This document shows positions 17,395 through 26,673 of a stretch of 64,000 nt of DNA, piece after piece. The translations under genes were made by a program, and so were the position numbers. The notes under the pieces are model-generated. The model did no database searches. It had not been told where the DNA came from and worked only from the letters and a program-made list of their open reading frames with translations. Position 1 is the stretch's first letter. Each line of letters opens with the position of its first letter. The stretch is from positions 3,162,001-3,226,000 of the forward strand of contig NZ_CP045121.1 of the NCBI RefSeq assembly GCF_011492965.1. Direction: 5' to 3'. Source of the stretch: Rubrobacter marinus. Lineage in GTDB: Bacteria > Actinomycetota > Rubrobacteria > Rubrobacterales > Rubrobacteraceae.

Positions 17395-18261
17395 ATGAAG
17401 AAGAGCGACGTGTACCTGAGGACGCGGGGCGAGGAGGCGGACTTCGAGCGGGGCAGCGTCTTCTTCGTGGGCACGGCGACCGTCGTCATAAGCTACGGGG
17501 GGTTCAGGATCCTCACCGACCCCAACTTCCTCCACGCCGGCGACCACGTACACCTCGGCTACGGCCTCACCTCCGAGCGCCTCACGAACCCGGCGATAGA
17601 GATCGAGGACCTCCCGCACATCGACTTCCTCCTGCTCTCGCACCTCCACGGCGACCACTTCGATCGTGTCGCCGAGGCGAAGCTGGACAAGACGATGCCC
17701 ATCGTGACCACCGGGCACGCGGCCCAGTACCTCGAGGGCAAGGCCTTCCGCCCGCCCGTGGCCCTCGACACCTGGGAGGACGTCACGATCCGCAAGGAGG
17801 AGGGGGCGTGGGTGCGCGTCACCGCCATGCCCGGCACCCACGCCCCCGGTCCGCTGCGCCGGGTGCTCCCGCCCGTGATGGGGAGCATGCTGGAGTTCGG
17901 GGAGGAGGGCGAGGAGGAGGCCCGCCTCCGGATGTACATAAGCGGCGACACCCTGATCCACCCGGAGCTCCGCAAGATCCCCGAGCGCTACCCGGAGGTC
18001 GACCTCGCCCTCCTCCACCTCGGCGGGACGCGTGTCCTCGGCATCATGGTGACCATGGACGCCGAACAGGGCGTAGAGGCGATGAGGATCATCGACCCGA
18101 AGGCCGCCATCCCGATCCACTACAACGACTACTCCGTCTTCGAGAGCCCCCTGGAAGACTTCGAGAGGGCCGTCGAGGAGGCCGGCCTCGAAGACCGCGT
18201 CCACTACCTCGCCCACGGCGAGACCCACGAGTTCGAAGTCGCGACCGTCCGCCAGCGATGA
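17395..18261 (+). CDS. Metallo-beta-lactamase-fold hydrolase
   Basis: 288 aa, ATG after GGAAGGAACGG. Metal ligands are seen in order: S-H83-L-H85-G-D87-H88, PGTHAPG, ISGDT, and a C-terminal IPIHYND. The layout resembles the UPF0173/UlaG-like branch (Zn-dependent hydrolases acting on lactones, phosphodiesters or N-acyl lipids). No signal peptide, so cytoplasmic. Substrate unknown; stands alone between a sulfotransferase and a membrane protein. Confidence 0.85.
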   Translation: MKKSDVYLRTRGEEADFERGSVFFVGTATVVISYGGFRILTDPNFLHAGDHVHLGYGLTSERLTNPAIEIEDLPHIDFLLLSHLHGDHFDRVAEAKLDKTMPIVTTGHAAQYLEGKAFRPPVALDTWEDVTIRKEEGAWVRVTAMPGTHAPGPLRRVLPPVMGSMLEFGEEGEEEARLRMYISGDTLIHPELRKIPERYPEVDLALLHLGGTRVLGIMVTMDAEQGVEAMRIIDPKAAIPIHYNDYSVFESPLEDFERAVEEAGLEDRVHYLAHGETHEFEVATVRQR

Positions 18262-18375
18262 GCGGCCCGCGCTGCACACTTCGGGCCAATTCCGGCGGGG
18301 ACGCGATCGAGCAGGTCCATCGGGGGCTAGAATGGTAAAGTATCCCGTGTATCAAGGTAAATTATGCGAAGCGGT

Positions 18376-18393
18376 CGGACCGTCTCCGGTCCG
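18376..18393 (+). other. Hairpin in the leader of the membrane protein gene
   Basis: CGGACCG-TCTC-CGGTCCG, 7-bp stem with a 4-nt loop, 24 bp upstream of the ATG at 18418 and just after an AT-rich, promoter-like patch (about 18336-18366). Confidence 0.4.
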
Positions 18394-18417
18394 GCCCGGC
18401 TGCCAAGGAGGCGCCCG

Positions 18418-18873
18418 ATGGGTATAAGCATAGTATTTCTTCTGATCTTGATCCTGTTCTCGGTCCTCGCGTTCTTCGTGCTCGCGCGGGTCTTCCGGGC
18501 CGCGGCGTCGCGCAACGAGAAGCGCCCGGAGGCTGAGGATGACGAGGGGTACCAGAGCAACACCGGCGCCCGGCAGGCGGCCATGCTCGCCGGCACGGGG
18601 CTCGCGATCGGGGGCATCCTCTCGGGGATCGGCGGCGGCATCGCCGCGACGAGCGAGTTTCTTCTGGACAGCGCCGTACCGGGCGTCTCCGCCGGCGTGC
18701 TGCTCGGCATCGTCGCCTACTACCTCGGCGCGCGCAGGCTCGGCACGATCGCGGTCGTCCTCTCGGCCGCCGCGCTCATAATCGGGGTCGGCATCAGCCA
18801 GGGCGCCCTGCCCTTCGTCGATCGCACCGACCACAACCTCCCCGCCGTCGAGCCCAGCTCCAGCGGCGGGTAG
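18418..18873 (+). CDS. Small multi-pass membrane protein, unknown function
   Basis: 151 aa from ATG 18418, chosen for AAGGAGG 7 nt upstream rather than the earlier ATG at 18364. Four hydrophobic stretches: about 3-25 (GISIVFLLILILFSVLAFFV), 60-80 (Gly-rich), 90-108 and 112-130. The loop after the first helix is charged (ASRNEKRPEAEDDEG). No family recognised. Convergent with the YihY gene. Confidence 0.75.
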   Translation: MGISIVFLLILILFSVLAFFVLARVFRAAASRNEKRPEAEDDEGYQSNTGARQAAMLAGTGLAIGGILSGIGGGIAATSEFLLDSAVPGVSAGVLLGIVAYYLGARRLGTIAVVLSAAALIIGVGISQGALPFVDRTDHNLPAVEPSSSGG

Positions 18874-18917
18874 CAGCCCTCTGCGGAGGAACCCTCCACG
18901 GGCGCCGCGGCCCTCTA

Positions 18918-19874
18918 CTAGGCCGTGGCGCCCTCGTTCGTCGTCTTCTCGCCCTCGTTCTTGCCCTCGGGGATGTGCTCCTCGATCACCTGGTTCATCT
19001 CGCCGCCGACCAGCACGATCAGGGACGAGTAGTAGATGTACAGCATGAGGATGGCGACGCTCGCCAGGGAGCCGTACGTGGCGCCGAGGTCGGAGTTGTT
19101 GACGTACAGCGAGAAGGCGAGGGAGAAGAGGAGCCACAGCACGACCGCGACGATGGAGCCGGGGCTCACCCACCTGAAGCGTTGCTCGACGTTCGGGGCG
19201 AAGTAGTAGATCAGGGCGAACGCGAAGAGCACGACCAACAGCAGCACGGGGAACCGGACGATATTCCACAGGGTCTGGAAGACGGAACCCAACCCGACCG
19301 CCTCCGCGATCGCACCCCCAATCTGGGGCCCGACGACCACGAGGACGAGCGAGGAGATAAGGAGGGCTGCGACCCCGAGGGCGAGGAGGATGGAGATCAG
19401 ATAGACCTTCCAGGCCGGCCGGTCCTCGTCGACCTCGTACACGACGTTCAGCGCCTCCATGACGCTGCGAAACGCCCCCGAGACGCCCCACAACGCCAAG
19501 GAGATCGAGATTATGGCCCCCACGGTGAACCTGGTCTCGGCGTTGCTCTCCGCGATGCCGAGAAGCTGATTGCTGAGGAAGTCGGCCGCTGCGGCCGGAA
19601 GCACGGCCTCTGCCTGCTCCAGCAGGCGGGGCAGAAGCTCGGAGGACCCGAAGATGCCGAGCAGCGAGAGCAGGAACACGGCGAACGGGAAGAGGGCGAA
19701 GAGCGCCTTGTACGTGAGGTTCCCCGCGAACGCCGCGAGGTGGTCCTCCCCCACCTCCTTGAAGGTCCGCTTCAGGAGCTCCACCGTCCCGAGCCGCCTG
19801 CGCGTCATGGGGACGGGGACCTCGTTGCCGGTCTGTTCCGCTTTTCTCAGGTAATGTATGCCTGGAATCTTCAA
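18918..19874 (-). CDS. YihY/virulence factor BrkB family membrane protein
   Basis: 318 aa from a TTG at 19874 behind GGAGG; the frame stays open to 20000 but lacks a site there. Six hydrophobic segments and the signatures AGNLTYKALFALFPF, LWGVSGAFRSVMEALN and GATYGSLASVAILMLYIYY match the BrkB/YihY family (PF03631). The C-terminus is acidic and soluble. Members were once called ribonuclease BN; the true role is unsettled, possibly transport or envelope function. Confidence 0.92.
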   Translation of the reverse strand: MKIPGIHYLRKAEQTGNEVPVPMTRRRLGTVELLKRTFKEVGEDHLAAFAGNLTYKALFALFPFAVFLLSLLGIFGSSELLPRLLEQAEAVLPAAAADFLSNQLLGIAESNAETRFTVGAIISISLALWGVSGAFRSVMEALNVVYEVDEDRPAWKVYLISILLALGVAALLISSLVLVVVGPQIGGAIAEAVGLGSVFQTLWNIVRFPVLLLVVLFAFALIYYFAPNVEQRFRWVSPGSIVAVVLWLLFSLAFSLYVNNSDLGATYGSLASVAILMLYIYYSSLIVLVGGEMNQVIEEHIPEGKNEGEKTTNEGATA

Positions 19875-20075
19875 GGGTGCTACCTCCGGGGGGAGTACGC
19901 TCGATCGGCCTGCGGAGGATTTTATACCCCTTTGCCCTCTCCACCTAGAGCCTCGGTAATACAGAGCACCGGCCTCTCCTTCTCCGTGGAGTAAACTCAC
20001 TCTTTATAGGTCGGCGCGCACGACGCACGGGCCTCGGGGCGAACGGGAAGCAACACCGGCGAGGAGGCATCCGAT

Positions 20076-21314
20076 ATGCAGCGAGACGCGAGGGCCGGAC
20101 GGGCTCCGGCGCGGACCATCACGATCCTCCTCATGGGTCTCCTGCTCGTCGCCGCCCTCGCGGCGGGCGCATTCGCTCTCCTGGGGGCGGGCGTCCGTGG
20201 GGCGCCGCCGGAGAACCTCGACGAGGCGGAGCTGCTCCGCAGGATCTCCGTCGCCCCCGAGAACGCCCCGGACTTCCGCGCCACCGTGACCGTGGAGCAG
20301 ACGCTCGTTCCCGAGGGCCTGATCTCCGCCTCCGAGGGCGACGGCCCCGGCGCCTCCGGGCCCCGGAGCGCACGCATCTGGTACGGCGGCCCCGAGAAGC
20401 TTCGCGCCGAGCTCCAGGGCGAGAACGGCGACCGCGTCGTCGTCAAGAACGGCCCCGAGGTCAGCATCTACGACGGCGCGTCGAACACCGTGAGGACAGG
20501 CGAGGGTCCCGAGTCCGGGTCCCCGTCCCCCGAGGAGGCCGCGAGCCCCGAGGAGATAAACGAGCTTCTCGCCGAGATCTCCCCGACGAGCGTCCTCCGG
20601 ACCGGCCCGCCCGTGGAGGTCGCGGGCCGCTGGGCCTACCCCCTGACCCTGGAGCCGCGCGACGCGGGCTCCACGCTCGTGGAGCGGGCCGAGGCGTTGG
20701 TGGACGCCGAAACGTACTTGCCGCTCTCCTTCGAGCTCTACGCCGAGGACTCCCCCCAGCCCGTCGCCCGATACGAGGCCAGCGACTTCGAGGTCGGAGC
20801 CGTCCCCGAGAGGCGCTTCGAGTTCGAGACGCCGCCCGGCGCCGAGGTCATCGCGGCCGGGCCCGAGGGCGCCCCGAACCGTGAGGACCGCGAGGGACGC
20901 CCCGAAGAGCCCCGCGTGGTCGGCTCCGTGGATGAGGCGCGCGAGGCCGCCGGGTTCCCCGTGAGGGGGCTCGCAGAGCCCATCGGCGGGCGGGAGCTGC
21001 GGGAGATCCGGGTGGCGGGCGACGCCGCAGTGCTCACCTACGGCGAGGGCTGGGGGACCGTGGTCCTCGCGGAGAAGCCCGCCGACGGCGACGCCGCGGC
21101 CCCGGAGGCGTCCGACGGAGACGGCGGCGCGGACGGGCCCGGCGGCTTCGAGGTGCCCACCGTCGACCTCGGGGGCGGGATCGAGGCGCGCGAGATCTCG
21201 ACGCCCGTCGGCTCCACGCTCTCCTGGAGCGCGGACGGCGTCTCGTACTCCCTCTCGGGGAGCGTCCCGGCCGCGGAGCTTCGGGACGCCGCCCGCGGTC
21301 TCCTCGCCGGCTAG
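20076..21314 (+). CDS. Membrane-anchored LolA-like protein with DUF4367-like C-terminus
   Basis: 412 aa, ATG after GAGGAGGC. One N-terminal membrane segment (about 15-38). Residues 55-285 follow the LolA/DUF2092-like half-barrel pattern (FRATVTVEQ, ARIWYGGPEKLRAEL, VVKNGPEVSIYD, RYEASDFEVGAVPERRFEF). Residues about 300-412 look like DUF4367 (EAREAAGFPVRGL, REIRVAGDAAVLTYGEG). The ABC exporter genes follow 3 bp later, so it is probably their extracytoplasmic partner. Confidence 0.8.
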   Translation: MQRDARAGRAPARTITILLMGLLLVAALAAGAFALLGAGVRGAPPENLDEAELLRRISVAPENAPDFRATVTVEQTLVPEGLISASEGDGPGASGPRSARIWYGGPEKLRAELQGENGDRVVVKNGPEVSIYDGASNTVRTGEGPESGSPSPEEAASPEEINELLAEISPTSVLRTGPPVEVAGRWAYPLTLEPRDAGSTLVERAEALVDAETYLPLSFELYAEDSPQPVARYEASDFEVGAVPERRFEFETPPGAEVIAAGPEGAPNREDREGRPEEPRVVGSVDEAREAAGFPVRGLAEPIGGRELREIRVAGDAAVLTYGEGWGTVVLAEKPADGDAAAPEASDGDGGADGPGGFEVPTVDLGGGIEAREISTPVGSTLSWSADGVSYSLSGSVPAAELRDAARGLLAG

Positions 21315-21317
21315 GGC

Positions 21318-22255
21318 GTGACGGAGGGCCACGAGCCCCCGGTCCTCGAGGTCCGGGGTTTCACCAAGAAGTTCGGGGGCTTCGTCGCGGTCGACGGCCT
21401 GAGCTTCGGGGTGCGCCGGGGGGACGTGTACGGCTTCCTCGGCCCCAACGGCAGCGGCAAGAGCACGACCATCCGGGCCATCCTCGGCCTCGTGGGGCCG
21501 ACGGAGGGGAGATCCGGCTCTTCGGCCGTCCCGTCGGGGGGCCGGAGAGCCGGACCGGCCTCGCGGGGTTCGTCGACGCCCCGGGCTTCTACGGCTACCT
21601 CTCGGCCCGCGACAACCTGAAGATCCTGGCCGCCGCGGACGGCAGGAAGAAGGAGCCGCCCATCGAGCGGGTACTCCAGACGGTGGACCTCGCGGGGAGG
21701 GCGAAGGACCGGGTCAAGACCTACTCGACCGGGATGAAGCAGCGGCTCGCCATCGCGGCGGCGCTCCTGAGGGAGCCGGAGCTCCTGATCCTGGACGAGC
21801 CGACCAACGGCCTCGACCCGGGCGGGATGCGCGACGTGCGGGCGCTCGTCCGGCGCCTCGCCGGGGAGGGCCTGACCATCTTCCTCTCCAGCCACCTTCT
21901 CGCCGAGGTCGAAGGCCTCTGCAACCGCGTCGCCGTGATAGGGCACGGGCGCCTCCTCGCCGAGGGCACCATCTCCGAGGTCATGGGCGACGCCGGCGCG
22001 AGCCCCGAGTACCGCCTCGCCGTCGGGAACGCGGAGGATGCCCTGGGCGTCCTGCGCGCCTCCGGTTCCGTCCTGAGCGTCTCCGAGCCCGCGCCGGGCG
22101 AGCTCGGGGAGGAGATCCGGCTGCAGGTCGGGCCCGGCGGCATCGGTCCGGTGGTGCGCGAGCTCGTGGCCGCTGGCGTCGAGGTCCGGGCGCTCGTCCC
22201 CGTCCGACCGAGCCTCGAGGACCTGTTCCTGGAGCTTACGGAGGGCGAGCCTTGA
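21318..22255 (+). CDS. ABC transporter ATPase (ABC-2 type), frameshifted as sequenced
   Basis: GTG at 21318. Walker [10 protein letters not shown], then the frame fails; the +1 frame continues with [26 protein letters not shown], signature YSTGMKQRL, Walker [16 protein letters not shown] and the switch His in SSHLL. Adding one G in the run at 21506-21509 (GAGGGGAG) gives 312 aa. Drives export with the overlapping permease; the LolA-like gene upstream is likely part of the same system. Substrate unknown. Confidence 0.88.
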
Positions 22256-23052
22256 TCCGCTGGGAGCTCTACAAGCTCCTCCGCCAGCGGCGGACGTTTC
22301 TCGGGCTGGGCGCGATGGCGCTCGTCCCGATCCTGTTCGTCGCGGCCGTCGAGATAACGCGCCGCGGCCCCGACGCGGGCGAGGCGCCGTTCGCCGCCCA
22401 GCTTCTGGAGAACGGCCTCGTGGTCCCGCTCATCACCCTCGCCTTCGCGACCTTCGTCCTCCTCCCGCTCGTGGTCGCCTTCGTCGCCGGGGACACGATC
22501 GCAGGCGAGGTCTCCGCCGGGACCTTGAAGACCCTGCTCTCCAGATCCATCGGCCGCACCCGGCTCTTCTTCTCCAAGGCGGCGGCGGTCGCCCTCTACT
22601 GCCTCGCCGCCCCGGCCGTCCTCGCCGCCGTCGGCCTCGCCGCCGGGTACCTCGCGAGCGGTTTCGAGCCCCTCGCCGGCCCGGGCGGCTCCCCCATAAG
22701 CGTCGGGCGCGGCGTGGCGCTCGTCTGGGGCGGGGCGGCCCTCGTCGCCGTCCCGCTCATGGCGCTCGCCGCGGTCGCCGTCTTCTTCTCCGTCACCACA
22801 CACAACTCTTTGGGCTCCGGCGTCGGCGCCGTCGTCCTCGTCCTGCTCCTCCGGCTCGCCTCGGGCCTGGGCCTCGCGGGCCCCCTGGAGCCCTACCTCC
22901 TCACGAGCCAGTTCGAGGCCTGGCTCAACCTCGCGCGCGACCCCATCGCCTGGGAACCCATCGTTCGCTCCCTCTGGGTGAGCCTCCTCTGGGGCGCGGC
23001 CTTTCTCGCCGCCGCCTGGGCGGTCTTCGTGCGCCGAGACGTGCTGAGCTAG
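22252..23052 (+). CDS. ABC-2 family permease
   Basis: 266 aa overlapping the ATPase gene by 4 bp, which suggests translational coupling. N-terminal WELYKLLRQRRTFLGLGAM is the usual ABC-2 membrane-entry helix; about six transmembrane stretches follow, with DTIAGEVSAGTLKTLLSRSI, a typical permease coupling segment. Its TAG overlaps the TAG of the convergent BenE gene within CTAG. Confidence 0.9.
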   Translation: MIRWELYKLLRQRRTFLGLGAMALVPILFVAAVEITRRGPDAGEAPFAAQLLENGLVVPLITLAFATFVLLPLVVAFVAGDTIAGEVSAGTLKTLLSRSIGRTRLFFSKAAAVALYCLAAPAVLAAVGLAAGYLASGFEPLAGPGGSPISVGRGVALVWGGAALVAVPLMALAAVAVFFSVTTHNSLGSGVGAVVLVLLLRLASGLGLAGPLEPYLLTSQFEAWLNLARDPIAWEPIVRSLWVSLLWGAAFLAAAWAVFVRRDVLS

Positions 23053-24215
23053 CCCTCCGTTCGGCCGGTCCATCGCCGGTAAGAGGCGTCCAGGCCGAGT
23101 ACGGCGAGGCCGGCGACGAGGCCCCAGAAAGCGGAACCTACCCCGAGGACCGAGAGGCCGGAGGCGGAGACGACGAACGTAAGGACGGCGGCGAAGCGCT
23201 CATCGTTTTTAGAGAGGGCCGAGCCCAGGGCGCCGACGAGCGGTCCGATCAGGGCGATCCCCGCGACCGTCGTGATGAGCTCGGGGGGCAGGGCGGAGAG
23301 GAGCGCGACGAGCGAGGCGCCGAACGCCGCGAGCCCGGCGTAGAGGAGCGCGTAGGCAGGACCCGTCAGCCAGCGCTTCTCCTTGTCCGGGTGGGCGTCC
23401 GGGCCGGTACAGATGGAGGCCGTGATCGCGGCGAGGTTGCTCGCGTGCGCGCCGAACGGCGCCGTCAGGACCGAAGCCAGCCCCGTCGCGGCGAGGATGG
23501 ACCGGGTCGGCACCCCGTAACCCGCCGCGCGAAGGACCGCGAACCCGGGCAGGTTCTGCGAGGCCATCGTCACGAGAAACAGGGGAACCGCCAGCCCGAC
23601 GGCCGCCGAAAGCTCGAACGTCGGAGGGACGAACACGGGCGTCGCGAGCCCGGCGCCCCCGGGCAACGGGCCGACGAGACCGAGCGCGAACGCCAGGGCC
23701 ACGCCGGCGGCGAGCACGACGAGAACGGCGGCCGAAGGGCTCACGAGCCGCAACAACAGAAAGGCGCCGACGAGGGGCAGCACCAGCGCCGGCGCGGTCC
23801 CGGCCCCCTCGAACAGGTCCACGACGAACCTGAGCAGCACCCCGGCGAGCATGGCCGCGGCGATCGGGGTTGGTATGCGATCGACGAGGGCGCCGACGGG
23901 CCTGATAGCGGCGGTGAGCATCACCAGCGCGCCCGAGACGAGGAACGCCCCGACCGCCGCGTTCAGGCCGATCCCGGTCGACGAGGCGATCAGGGCCGCG
24001 CCCGGCGTCGACCACGCGGTGATGATGGGGATGCGGTGGCGGAAGCTGAGGTACGCGCTCGTCGCCGCCGTCGCCAGGCACAACGCCGCGACCCACGACG
24101 AAGTCTGCTCCGCATCGGCCCCCACGGCCCGCGCGGCGGCCACCACGATAGCCAGCGTCCCGCCGAAACCTACGAGGGCGGCGACCGCGGCCGAGACCAG
24201 GACAGATGCTCGCAC
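23049..24215 (-). CDS. BenE-family (benzoate/H+ symporter-like) permease
   Basis: 388 aa, 10-12 transmembrane segments. Family signatures: ITAWSTPGAALIASS, MASQNLPGFAVLRAAGY and TAPFGAHASNLAAITASICTG. Characterised members import benzoate with protons, but no aromatic catabolic genes are near, so the substrate is uncertain. Stop codon overlaps that of the ABC permease tail-to-tail. Confidence 0.9.
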   Translation of the reverse strand: MRASVLVSAAVAALVGFGGTLAIVVAAARAVGADAEQTSSWVAALCLATAATSAYLSFRHRIPIITAWSTPGAALIASSTGIGLNAAVGAFLVSGALVMLTAAIRPVGALVDRIPTPIAAAMLAGVLLRFVVDLFEGAGTAPALVLPLVGAFLLLRLVSPSAAVLVVLAAGVALAFALGLVGPLPGGAGLATPVFVPPTFELSAAVGLAVPLFLVTMASQNLPGFAVLRAAGYGVPTRSILAATGLASVLTAPFGAHASNLAAITASICTGPDAHPDKEKRWLTGPAYALLYAGLAAFGASLVALLSALPPELITTVAGIALIGPLVGALGSALSKNDERFAAVLTFVVSASGLSVLGVGSAFWGLVAGLAVLGLDASYRRWTGRTEG

Positions 24216-24293
24216 ACGCCTCCCCGAACTAGAGCCACGGGATCATACCGCACGCACGTCGACCCGACCCTCTCCACGAAGGCGCCGGGAGGG

Positions 24294-24932
24294 TCAGGGC
24301 CTCCTCGCGGCCAGCTTCTCGACGATCCCCAGCTTCGACCGCTCCAACTCTTCCACGACGAGGCCTGCTTCCCCGACGTGCACGAGGGGCTCGCGCAGCA
24401 GGTGGTCGGACTCGGTGAGGACGGTGATCGGGTTGAGGATAATCTGCAAGACGCGCACCGGCAGCAGGGGGCTCCGGACGTGCTCCAGGAGCAGTAAGCG
24501 CCCGCCGGGTCTGAGTACCCTCGCGGCCTCCCGCACGGCCATCTCCGGCGAGGGGATCGTGCAGAGTCCTAGAGTGCAGACCACCGCGTCGAAGCGGGCG
24601 TCGGGGAACGGGAGGTCTTGCGCGTCCCCGACGCGCAGGTCCGCCTCGTGTCCGAGCGTCGCGGCCCTCCGGCGCGCTATCTCCAGCATCTCGGGGCTCA
24701 GCTCGATGGCCGTGAGATCGACGTCTTCCGCGTAGAAGGGGAGGTTCCTCCCGGTGCCAGCCGCGATCTCCAGCACCTCCCCGCGAGCACGGGAGCACAC
24801 CCACTCTCGCCCCCCGCCGAAGAGCATCCTCTCGGCGAAGCTTATGAGATCGTCGTACCGCGCGGCCGTCCGGTCGTACTGCCGCCGGACGCGGTCCGTG
24901 TCGTTTCGAAGAGCCATTTGAAGTCCGATCAC
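24294..24932 (-). CDS. Class I SAM-dependent methyltransferase (PmtA/UbiE-like)
   Basis: 212 aa. SAM motif I LEIAAGTGRNLPFY, the acidic residue in LTAIELSPEML, motif II DAQDLPFPDARFD and motif III LRPGGRLLLLEHV. The LEHVRSP ending is shared with phospholipid and quinone methyltransferases. Start GTG 24932 or the nearby ATG 24917. Acceptor unknown. Alone between BenE and a GNAT gene. Confidence 0.85.
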   Translation of the reverse strand: MIGLQMALRNDTDRVRRQYDRTAARYDDLISFAERMLFGGGREWVCSRARGEVLEIAAGTGRNLPFYAEDVDLTAIELSPEMLEIARRRAATLGHEADLRVGDAQDLPFPDARFDAVVCTLGLCTIPSPEMAVREAARVLRPGGRLLLLEHVRSPLLPVRVLQIILNPITVLTESDHLLREPLVHVGEAGLVVEELERSKLGIVEKLAARRP

Positions 24933-25097
24933 CCCCGACTCAAGAGAGCTTATCCCTCCGAGCCCGAACGCTCGCCGGGAAGCACCATGGCACGCAGAGC
25001 GACAAGCCGACCGCTAATCTCCTGCGGCCGGGGCGGTTCCCCGAACTTTTGAAACCGTGCCGCGTCACGCTCTCGAGCGTCATGCGCTCCTTCCTAC

Positions 25098-25592
25098 TCA
25101 TTCCAACCGCAATCCCAGGACCACTAGGTCCCGTTCCGCCCCGTCGACCTCCGCCACCCTCGGAAAGAAAGCCCAACGCTCGAAGCCGAAGCCCTCGAAG
25201 AGACGCAAGCTCGGGCCGTTGTGGCTGAAGGCGCCCGCCGTCAGGGTCTTCAGGCCGAGCCCCGGCGCCCGTCGAATCGCCTCGCCGAGCAACACTCGCC
25301 CCACGCCCTCGCGGCGGTGCCCCTCCGCGACGTACACGCCGACCTCGGCCGTCGCGTGGTAGGCCGGCCTCCCGTCGTAGAATTCGCCCAGGGAGAGCCA
25401 GCCGACGAGTTCACCGTTCTCCTCGGCGACCCACAAGGGTCGGCGTCCCGGGTCGTGCGCGCGGAACCAGGCCTTACGGCTCTCGACGGTGATCGGCTCC
25501 GTGTCGGCGGTGACGTTGCGCAGAGGCACCGCGGAGTTGTAGATCTCCACGATCCGGGGCAGGTCTGCTTCGGTCGCGTCGCGGATCTCCAT
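25098..25592 (-). CDS. GNAT N-acetyltransferase (phosphinothricin acetyltransferase-like)
   Basis: 164 aa. The opening MEIRDATEADLPRIVEIYN, the central EVGVYVAEGHRREGVGRVLL (acetyl-CoA pyrophosphate loop) and GAFSHNGPSLRLFEGFGFE match the PAT/Rim-like GNAT group. Such enzymes acetylate amino acid analogues. 10 bp after the acyl-CoA ligase remnant on the same strand. Confidence 0.88.
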   Translation of the reverse strand: MEIRDATEADLPRIVEIYNSAVPLRNVTADTEPITVESRKAWFRAHDPGRRPLWVAEENGELVGWLSLGEFYDGRPAYHATAEVGVYVAEGHRREGVGRVLLGEAIRRAPGLGLKTLTAGAFSHNGPSLRLFEGFGFERWAFFPRVAEVDGAERDLVVLGLRLE

Positions 25593-25602
25593 AAGCCTCC
25601 CC

Positions 25603-25794
25603 CTACCTCGTCCCCGCCGTCTTCCTCTCCTCCTCCTGAAGCCGGCGCCACAAGATTTTGCCGGACCCGCCCTTCGGCGGCGCGACGAGCAGCGCCGAGA
25701 CCGCGAGGTTGTCGAAGACGCTCGTCTCCGGCAGCGGCAACGAGCGCGGCACCCTCACCGGCCAGAGCTCGAAGTAGCTCTCCGCCTTCGGCAA
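25603..25794 (-). pseudogene. Acyl-CoA ligase remnant (N- and C-terminal ends fused, middle lost)
   Basis: 63 aa from a TTG at 25794. The first 35 residues (AESYFELWPVRVPRSLPLPE, then TSVFDNLAVSAL) match the typical opening of long-chain acyl-CoA ligases. The rest (PKGGSGKILWRRLQEEER) matches their very end, including the region of the catalytic lysine. About 470 residues that should lie between are missing, so this is an in-frame internal deletion. It sits 11 bp after an enoyl-CoA hydratase gene, a normal place for a ligase gene. It could still be translated, but it cannot be an active ligase. Confidence 0.7.
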
Positions 25795-25805
25795 GAGGTC
25801 CCCCT

Positions 25806-26597
25806 CTATCCCCCCGTGAAGGTCGCCTCGCGCTTCTCGAAAAAGGCCGCCACGCCCTCCTTGTGGTCCTTCGTGTAGCCGCAGAACGTCTGCCCGACGG
25901 CCTCCCGCTCCAGCGCCGCGGCGAGGTCCGTCTCGAAGCTCGCGTGCAGCGCCCCCTTCATCCTGCCCAAAGCCGCCGTCGGCAGCGAGGCGAGGCGGGA
26001 GGCCAGCGCGGCCACCTCCCCTTCGAGCGCGTCGTCCGGGACCACCCGGTTCACGAGCCCGTAGCCCAGCGCCTCGGCGGCGTCGACCCCGTCGCCGAGC
26101 ATGCTCATCTCCATCGCCCTGCCGAGCCCGATTAGGCGCGGCAGGAAGAACGACACCCCCGCGTCCGGCATCAATCCTATCTTCACGAACGCGACCGAGA
26201 ACTTCGCGCTCTCGGCCGCCACGCGGAGGTCCGAGGCCAGGGCGATCCCGAGCCCCGCCCCGTAGACCGGCCCGTGCAGCGCCGCGATTATGGGCTTCTC
26301 CATCTCGACCATCCGCACGACGAGGCGGCTGTAGGTCTTCCTCAGGTACTCCCCGAGGTCCGGCCCGTCGGGGTTGTCGTCGCCCTTGATGACCTCGGCC
26401 AGATCCGCCCCGGCCGAGAAGCCCCGGCCCTCGCCGCGCAGCACGACGCAGCGCACGCTCCGATCGCTCGCCGCGTCGTTCAGGGCGTCGAAGAGCTCCT
26501 CGTGCATCTGCCCGTCGAACGCGTTCAGGACCTTCGGACGGTTCAGGGCGATCACCGCCGCCCCGTCGTGCTTGTGCAAAGAAACGGTCTCGTACAT
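25806..26597 (-). CDS. Enoyl-CoA hydratase/isomerase (paralogue)
   Basis: 263 aa crotonase. FSAGADLAEV, HGPVYGAGLGIALASDLRVA (oxyanion hole) and KIGLMPDAGVSFFLPRLIG are seen. The Asp in MPDAGVSFFL at the second Glu position is common in PaaG/isomerase-like members, so isomerase activity is possible. ATG at 26597. Follows the MHS transporter across a terminator hairpin. Confidence 0.9.
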   Translation of the reverse strand: MYETVSLHKHDGAAVIALNRPKVLNAFDGQMHEELFDALNDAASDRSVRCVVLRGEGRGFSAGADLAEVIKGDDNPDGPDLGEYLRKTYSRLVVRMVEMEKPIIAALHGPVYGAGLGIALASDLRVAAESAKFSVAFVKIGLMPDAGVSFFLPRLIGLGRAMEMSMLGDGVDAAEALGYGLVNRVVPDDALEGEVAALASRLASLPTAALGRMKGALHASFETDLAAALEREAVGQTFCGYTKDHKEGVAAFFEKREATFTGG

Positions 26598-26619
26598 CTT
26601 CCTCCTTCGTCAAGCAGGG

Positions 26620-26648
26620 CGCCCCTCGCGCGGGGTACGCGAGGGGCG
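26620..26648 (-). terminator. Hairpin terminator after the MHS transporter gene
   Basis: 11-bp stem CGCCCCTCGCG / CGCGAGGGGCG with a 7-nt loop, 25 bp downstream of the transporter stop. Confidence 0.7.
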
Positions 26649-26673
26649 ACGTAAGACCTTCTCCGGGCTCGCT

